Of a DNA stretch of 37,338 bases, positions 33,162 to 37,338 are shown piece after piece; position 1 is the first letter of the stretch; the number at the start of each line of letters is the position of its first letter. A program made the position numbers and the translations under genes. Source of the DNA: Candidatus Achromatium palustre (GTDB taxonomy: Bacteria; Pseudomonadota; Gammaproteobacteria; Chromatiales; Chromatiaceae); NCBI GenBank assembly GCA_001044195.1, contig LFCU01000037.1:1-37338 (forward strand), read 5' to 3'. The notes beneath the pieces are model-generated. The model ran no database searches, was not told the origin of the DNA, and worked only from the letters and a program-made list of their open reading frames with translations.

Positions 33162-34766
33162 ATGGTCAGCATTACACGGGCCTTAATCAGTGTAGCAGAT
33201 AAGACAGGTCTTATAGAATTTGCTCGGTTTTTAGTACAAACGGGAATAGAAATTATCTCTACTGGTGGCACTGCTAGTTTACTTACAAAATCCGAGATTC
33301 CGGTGCTTGAGGTTGCAGATTATACCGGATTTCCAGAATTATTGGATGGTCGCTTAAAGACGCTGCATCCCAAAATTCACGGTGGCATCTTAGGACGGCG
33401 AGGTCAAGATGAGCAAGCACTACAAGATCATAATATCCTACCAATTGATCTAGTAATAGTTAATTTATACCCATTTGCAGCCCAAATTGCTAAACCAGAC
33501 TGTACTTTAGAACAGGCCATTGAACAGATAGACATTGGCGGCCCAACATTATTACGGGCTGCTGCCAAAAATTTTGCTGCTGTAACTGTAATTGTGGATC
33601 CAACGGATTATCAGCAAGTGCTGCAAGCAATGCAGGCTAACAATGGTAAGGTACCAAAATCATTACGCTTGCAGTTAGCAATGAAGGTATTTGAATACAC
33701 TACATATTATGATGGGATAATTGCCAATTACTTTAGGTCTACGCTGCAACCAGATCCCAGCCTAATTCAAAAACCGTATTTTCCTGATAATCTAGCTTTA
33801 CAATTTACCAAGGTAAAAACATTGCGTTATGGGGAAAATCCTCATCAGCAAGCGGCATTTTATCATGAAGTTAACAGCACAGGATCAAATAGTATTGCTA
33901 CAGCCAAACAATTACAAGGTAAAGAGCTTTCATTTAATAATATTGCGGATGCCAATGCTGCTTTTGAGTGCTTGAAACAATTTTCAGAAGGAACCGCTTG
34001 TGTCATCGTTAAACATGCCAACCCATGCGGTGTAGCAATCGGAGCTACACTTTTAGATGCTTATGATCGAGCTTACAGTACTGATCCAGAGTCAGCGTTT
34101 GGCGGTATTATTGCTTGCAACAGAACACTAGATGAATCTACAGTTCAGGTGATTTTAGAACGTCAATTTGTAGAAGTAATAAGTGCTCCAGATATCGCAG
34201 AAACTGCTATTAATATACTAGCAACTAAGCCAAACTTGCGAGTTCTAATTTATGGCGATAGACCTTATGTACCTATAGCTACTCCTAAGAATGATGCTAC
34301 AGACACCAGCCTAGAATATAAACAGGTAAACGGCGGTTTATTAGTACAATCTCTTGATTCTCAATTATACCAAGAATTGCAAGTAGTATCAGAACGAACT
34401 CCCACCGAACATGAATTAGCAGATCTCTTATTTACTTGGAAAGTCGCTAAATTCGTAAAATCCAATGCCATTGTCTATGGTCGTGATCTTATGACCATTG
34501 GCATTGGAGCAGGGCAAATGAGTCGAGTCAATTCAGCACGTATTGCAACTATCAAAGCCCAACAAGCTGGACTAGAAATAGCAGGTGCTGTCATGGCTTC
34601 CGATGCGTTTTTCCCTTTTCGCGATGGACTAGATCAGGCCGCACAAGTAGGGATTCGAGCCATTATACAGCCTGGTGGTTCCAGGCGTGATAAAGAAGTA
34701 ATCGCAGCAGCCAATGAACACAATATAGCCATGGTGTTTACTGGTATGCGCCATTTTCGGCATTAA
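33162..34766 (+). CDS. purH: Bifunctional AICAR transformylase/IMP cyclohydrolase
   Basis: Catalyses the last two steps of IMP synthesis. The ATG at 33162 has GAGG seven bases upstream and starts [16 protein letters not shown]; the TTG at 33150 overlaps that site. The N-terminal MGS-like cyclohydrolase domain (about 1-190) has [29 protein letters not shown] and the [15 protein letters not shown] region. The C-terminal transformylase domain (about 200-534) has [19 protein letters not shown] with the catalytic Lys-His, DPESAFGGI and the final [15 protein letters not shown]...[12 protein letters not shown]. The 534 residues are normal. The partner gene purD, a frequent neighbour, is absent. Confidence 0.97.
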   Translation: MVSITRALISVADKTGLIEFARFLVQTGIEIISTGGTASLLTKSEIPVLEVADYTGFPELLDGRLKTLHPKIHGGILGRRGQDEQALQDHNILPIDLVIVNLYPFAAQIAKPDCTLEQAIEQIDIGGPTLLRAAAKNFAAVTVIVDPTDYQQVLQAMQANNGKVPKSLRLQLAMKVFEYTTYYDGIIANYFRSTLQPDPSLIQKPYFPDNLALQFTKVKTLRYGENPHQQAAFYHEVNSTGSNSIATAKQLQGKELSFNNIADANAAFECLKQFSEGTACVIVKHANPCGVAIGATLLDAYDRAYSTDPESAFGGIIACNRTLDESTVQVILERQFVEVISAPDIAETAINILATKPNLRVLIYGDRPYVPIATPKNDATDTSLEYKQVNGGLLVQSLDSQLYQELQVVSERTPTEHELADLLFTWKVAKFVKSNAIVYGRDLMTIGIGAGQMSRVNSARIATIKAQQAGLEIAGAVMASDAFFPFRDGLDQAAQVGIRAIIQPGGSRRDKEVIAAANEHNIAMVFTGMRHFRH

Positions 34767-34771
34767 ATACA

Positions 34772-35557
34772 ATGGCTACTATTCATCCTACTGCTATAGT
34801 TGCAGATGGTGCGCAGTTACATCCTTCAGTACAGGTAGGACCGTTTTGCATCATCGAATCCGGTGCAGTCTTAGGTGCCAATTGCGTTTTAGATAGTCAT
34901 GTTCGAATCTACAGTGCTACCAAAATGGGGCAAGGTAATAGAATATGCCATGGCGTGACTTTAGGCTCAGAACCACAGGATTTGACCTATACTGCTTCCC
35001 AAAGTTGCCCTCTAATCATTGGTGATAATAATCATTTTAAAGAATATGTGAATATCAGTCATGGAATCAAATCCGAGCATGGGACTATAGTTGGGAATAA
35101 TAATTATTTTATGGCATTTTCTCATGTGGGGCATGATTGTATAGTTGGAGATGCTGTAATATTATCCAATACTGCTACTCTAGCTGGACACGTTGAGTTA
35201 GCACATCATATCTTTATTGCTGGTCAAGTAGCTATTCATCAATTTTGTCGTGTTGGGGCGTATGTGATGATTGGAGGACTTACTGGAGTAGCCCAGGATG
35301 TGCCACCTTTCGTAATGGTTAATGGGCAACGTGCTAAGATCATAGGTTTAAATACGGTAGGATTGCGGCGTAATGGGTTTTCTTCTCAGCAGCGTTTGGC
35401 TATAAAACGGGCTTATAAACTTATTTATCGTTCTGGATTAAGTAGAAACCAGGCTTTAGAACAGTTACAATCTATGCCTGATACATTAGAGATTCAGACG
35501 ATTATTGATTTTTTTACTACTAAATCACAACGTGGTATTGTGTCATATAATGCCTAA
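34772..35557 (+). CDS. lpxA: UDP-N-acetylglucosamine acyltransferase LpxA
   Basis: The first enzyme of lipid A synthesis, adding a hydroxyacyl chain from ACP to UDP-GlcNAc. The 261 residues match E. coli LpxA (262). A left-handed beta-helix is seen as hexapeptide repeats from residue 4 to about 190, including [17 protein letters not shown] (nucleotide-binding region) and [10 protein letters not shown] with the catalytic His. A helical C-terminal domain follows ([19 protein letters not shown]). It begins five bases after the purH stop, so it may be cotranscribed with purH. This is not the usual lpxD-fabZ-lpxA-lpxB setting. Confidence 0.96.
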   Translation: MATIHPTAIVADGAQLHPSVQVGPFCIIESGAVLGANCVLDSHVRIYSATKMGQGNRICHGVTLGSEPQDLTYTASQSCPLIIGDNNHFKEYVNISHGIKSEHGTIVGNNNYFMAFSHVGHDCIVGDAVILSNTATLAGHVELAHHIFIAGQVAIHQFCRVGAYVMIGGLTGVAQDVPPFVMVNGQRAKIIGLNTVGLRRNGFSSQQRLAIKRAYKLIYRSGLSRNQALEQLQSMPDTLEIQTIIDFFTTKSQRGIVSYNA

Positions 35558-35734
35558 ACAATAAGTGGTAGGTGCGATTAGTAGGGTGCGCACCTTAGCT
35601 AGGTAGGATAGGCATGGCTTCAGCGGAATCATAAATTTATCATCGTTGTTTGGTTTGCGTGGACAAACGATACAGACCTTAATCTACCCTACCTGCTCTA
35701 ATGATTAAATCGTTAAACTTCCCTTTCCTATAAT
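35558..35734 (+). repeat. Repeat-rich spacer after lpxA
   Basis: It contains an AGTAGGGTGCGCACC half-hairpin (35579 on) and a TAGGTAGGATAG...CTACCCTACCT inverted pair. No coding sequence is recognised. Confidence 0.5.
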
Positions 35735-35803
35735 AGACATTATCCGAAACCTCCTTTTATCCCAATAGCCGTGGAGCAAAAATTGGGTTTTCGAATAATA
35801 TCT
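35735..35803 (+). repeat. 69-bp palindrome, AGACATTAT family
   Basis: AGACATTATCCGAAACC at the left and GGGTTTTCGAATAATATCT at the right form an imperfect inverted repeat. Same length as the copy at 27828-27896. Confidence 0.75.
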
Positions 35804-35808
35804 AATCA

Positions 35809-35940
35809 TTAGCAATTTGGTTGATCCCAAAGTTCATTTGCGTATTCGTCAAAACATTCTCGAAATTCTGTCAAATCCTCAATTGGCAAAGCACGAACTG
35901 GTGATTTGATCTCTTTTACTTCAGTCGTATAATCACTCAA
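35809..35940 (-). pseudogene. Antitoxin-like gene remnant (truncated)
   Basis: A 43-residue frame starting at TTG (MSDYTTEVKEIKSPVRALPIE...) with the motif LPIEDLTEFRECFDEYANELWDQ. This resembles the conserved core of small addiction-module antitoxins that continue as WDRQIE..D...GK. Here the frame stops right after ELWDQPNC, and the missing C-terminus abuts the palindrome at 35735-35803. There is no toxin gene beside it. I read it as a decayed toxin-antitoxin locus; a real short protein is possible. Confidence 0.45.
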
Positions 35941-36194
35941 TTATGTAGTTATCTCAAAAATAAGCATAACATGACATACAAACTATAGATATTGCACCTA
36001 TTAAGCCATCCATACTGAGTTGGTTAGCTAAGGTTTGATTATCAACATTCAGATTTACTAGCTTCCTCAGCCAAGCTTCTCTGAATTGCATTTATATCTA
36101 GCCTTTATTTTGTAAACATTTTTATAGTAATATCCATAACACTACGATACGCTAAAATAGCTAATTAACTAAAAATTAATAGAGGAATGATCTT
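35941..36194. other. Spacer with a possible 45-residue reverse-strand frame
   Basis: A minus-strand frame from 36091 to 35954 begins MQFREAWLRKLVNLNVDNQ and ends in a hydrophobic stretch. It has no recognised family and may be gene debris. AGAGGA lies ten bases before the ATG of the next plus-strand gene. Confidence 0.25.
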
Positions 36195-36860
36195 ATGCCC
36201 AATAATTATTGGCTGTTTGTCTTGTTTCTAATTATGCCAATGTGGTTGCAAGCAACGGAAACTATTAACTGCATGGAAGCACCTAACCTTCGCCAGGCAA
36301 TGGAATGCTTTTGGGTTCGTATACAACAAGTTACTACAGAAAATAAACGCTTGCAGGCAAAAATACAGCACCTTACCAAAGAAAATAAACGTTTGCAAAA
36401 TGATGTTACAAAGTTGACCGATGCAGTGCAAGTTGCAAAAAATGGGAATGTTGGTAGAACAATTGCCTATGCAACAGGTAACGGGCCCAATGATGGTACA
36501 GATATTGGCCAAATTAAGAGCCGTGTTTTGCGCTTCACTAAAGCCAAAGCAGCTACCAAACTGCGTATCAGTTATACTGACAATTTTCGCACATTAGGAA
36601 CTAGAAAAGCATGCCGCTGGGAAATTCGTGTTGATGGCAAATCTTGCCCTAATCAAGCCTTAATTTATGACGATTATTTTCCACGTGAAGATCATCATAG
36701 TAGCCATACTGTTGTTGGTTATTGTTCAGGTCTTGCAGCAGGGACACATACAATAGGTGTTTGGGTTAGTAATAATGCACATAGTAGTTATTCTGGCGGT
36801 AATTGTTATACAGGTTGGGCTAATTCCACTTGGGTTTTAGAGGCAGAGGAAGTTAATTAG
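36195..36860 (+). CDS. Exported coiled-coil protein with CTHRC1-like C-terminal domain
   Basis: A 221-residue exported protein. A signal peptide covers about 1-20 (FVLFLIMPMWLQA-T). A coiled coil follows (about 42-78) with two near-repeats of ENKRLQ, suggesting a trimer or dimer stalk. The C-terminal domain (about 86-221) resembles that of animal CTHRC1 (collagen triple helix repeat containing 1): LRISYTDNFR, a Cys before WEIRVDGKSC, QALIYDDY, a mid-domain VVGYCSGLAAGTHTIGVWV and the end GNCYTGWANSTWVLEAEEV align in order with the animal protein as I recall it. It has several paired Cys. Function unknown; a secreted oligomeric binding or adhesive role is an inference. It is monocistronic. Confidence 0.75.
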   Translation: MPNNYWLFVLFLIMPMWLQATETINCMEAPNLRQAMECFWVRIQQVTTENKRLQAKIQHLTKENKRLQNDVTKLTDAVQVAKNGNVGRTIAYATGNGPNDGTDIGQIKSRVLRFTKAKAATKLRISYTDNFRTLGTRKACRWEIRVDGKSCPNQALIYDDYFPREDHHSSHTVVGYCSGLAAGTHTIGVWVSNNAHSSYSGGNCYTGWANSTWVLEAEEVN

Positions 36861-37174
36861 GGATTGTAGGTTGGGTTGGTGGCATTACGCCAGCCCAATG
36901 ACTTATTTAAAAGTAAGGTAGGACGTAAAATTTATCCGACATTTTGCTCTTAAAACATATCCCCTTTATGTTTTACCATACAACTTGATGGTTTCTAAAA
37001 TTGGCGAAATGCCCGTTGGTTATTGCGCCCTACTTTGCTGGTTGCGACACAAATTTACCATTTTTATTGAGGACGCAGAGCGTCCAGGATGCATTCCCAT
37101 TCTGAGCATGGGAACGATAAAAAAATGTACAAATAATAGAAGGTACGCAATGCGTACCCTACCGTGCTATCTCG
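36861..37174 (+). repeat. Repeat-filled spacer
   Basis: It contains a GTAGGTTGGGTTGG...CCAGCCCAA variant of the dispersed hairpin (36866-36899), a GACGCAGAGCGTC palindrome near 37074, a TTCCCATTC...GCATGGGAA pair (about 37094-37113) and a GGTACGCAATGCGTACC palindrome at 37142-37158. A plus-strand frame at 36985-37203 runs through these and is not credible. Confidence 0.6.
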
Positions 37175-37338
37175 CTATAACTTTTGTACCTGATCTTCAG
37201 TAAGTCCGGTTGCATCCATAATCACGTCAATCGAAATTCCTTTCATTTTTAACGTTTTTGCTACTTCGATCTTGCCTTCGATTTTGCCTTCGATTTTGCC
37301 TTCGATCCTTCCTTCCGCTTTTCCTTGTGTTATTCCAT
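37175..37338 (-). CDS. C-terminal end of an Rpn/PD-(D/E)XK transposase-type nuclease (partial)
   Basis: Only the last 54 residues are in the window. On the minus strand the frame enters at the right edge as GITQGKAEGRIEGKIEGKIE and continues through VAKTLKMKGISIDVIMDATGLTEDQVQKL to a stop. Repeated GK(I/A)EG followed by a short helix-turn-helix-like I..I...TGLT..Q...L is the typical C-terminus of Rpn-family recombination-promoting nucleases. The catalytic N-terminal domain lies outside. The identity therefore rests on the tail only, but that tail is distinctive. Confidence 0.7.
   Translation of the reverse strand, partial: GITQGKAEGRIEGKIEGKIEGKIEVAKTLKMKGISIDVIMDATGLTEDQVQKL
37265..37312 (-). 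repeat. 12-bp tandem repeat encoding G-[KR]-I-E
   Basis: Four 12-base units of the type TTCGATTTTGCC run in frame with the partial nuclease gene. Slippage here would add or remove four residues without shifting the frame. Confidence 0.85.

Noticed and set aside
36985-37203. A 72-residue plus-strand frame near the right end
   Set aside because: It runs through several palindromic repeats and overlaps the partial nuclease gene on the other strand.

Overview
The window looks like chromosomal DNA of an AT-rich gammaproteobacterium. The core genes support this: yajC-secD-secF, a yfgM-bamB-der run, adk with a Cys4 zinc lid, purC, purH, lpxA, alr and dnaB. The very dense small palindromic repeats, the miniature inverted-repeat elements, the DnaB intein and the many cyclic-di-GMP proteins fit large sulfur bacteria of the Beggiatoa/Thiomargarita type (Thiotrichales). 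That placement is an inference; no rRNA or tRNA gene was seen.

Layout. 1-3.8 kb: Sec auxiliary genes yajC, secD, secF, with a miniature element wedged between secD and secF and a tandemly triplicated secF start. 4.0-4.5 kb: a small exported Ala/Gly-rich protein. 5.0-7.7 kb: a 66-residue protein translationally coupled to a Rad50-like ATPase with two membrane helices in its middle, then a DUF1269-like membrane protein. 7.9-9.8 kb: purC and a HAD-fold protein, separated by a 166-bp miniature element. 10.1-12.5 kb: three adjacent genes of unknown function built from five copies of one Cys-x48-Cys membrane domain, bracketed by ends of another miniature element. 12.5-19.2 kb (minus strand): an EAL-CBS-GGDEF protein, an HD-GYP response regulator and a hybrid histidine kinase, with a plus-strand DUF29 gene between two copies of a ~185-bp direct repeat. 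19.3-23.1 kb (minus strand): alr and an intein-containing dnaB. 23.2-27.5 kb: an ABC-type periplasmic binding protein convergent with a PAS-PAS-PAS-GAF-GGDEF-EAL-CZB protein. 27.5-28.6 kb: stacked palindromes and a PD-(D/E)XK-like protein. 28.8-35.6 kb: adk, yfgM, bamB, der, purH, lpxA, all on the plus strand. 35.6-37.3 kb: an antitoxin-like remnant, an exported CTHRC1-like protein and the C-terminal end of an Rpn-type nuclease/transposase.

How the genes fit together. Most plus-strand core genes serve envelope assembly (Sec, Bam, LpxA, Alr) and purine synthesis. The minus-strand block from 12.5 to 19.2 kb makes, breaks and responds to cyclic-di-GMP: the kinase and HD-GYP genes abut and probably form one signalling operon. 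The best candidate for an undescribed system is the 10.1-12.5 kb cluster, because all five domain copies keep exactly the same Cys-to-Cys spacing and an invariant Glu, Met and Gly while the rest has diverged. Next are the membrane-anchored Rad50-like ATPase with its tiny partner and the bacterial CTHRC1-like exported protein. Several miniature elements have reached into genes: their ends supply a start codon, a stop codon and a ribosome binding site.
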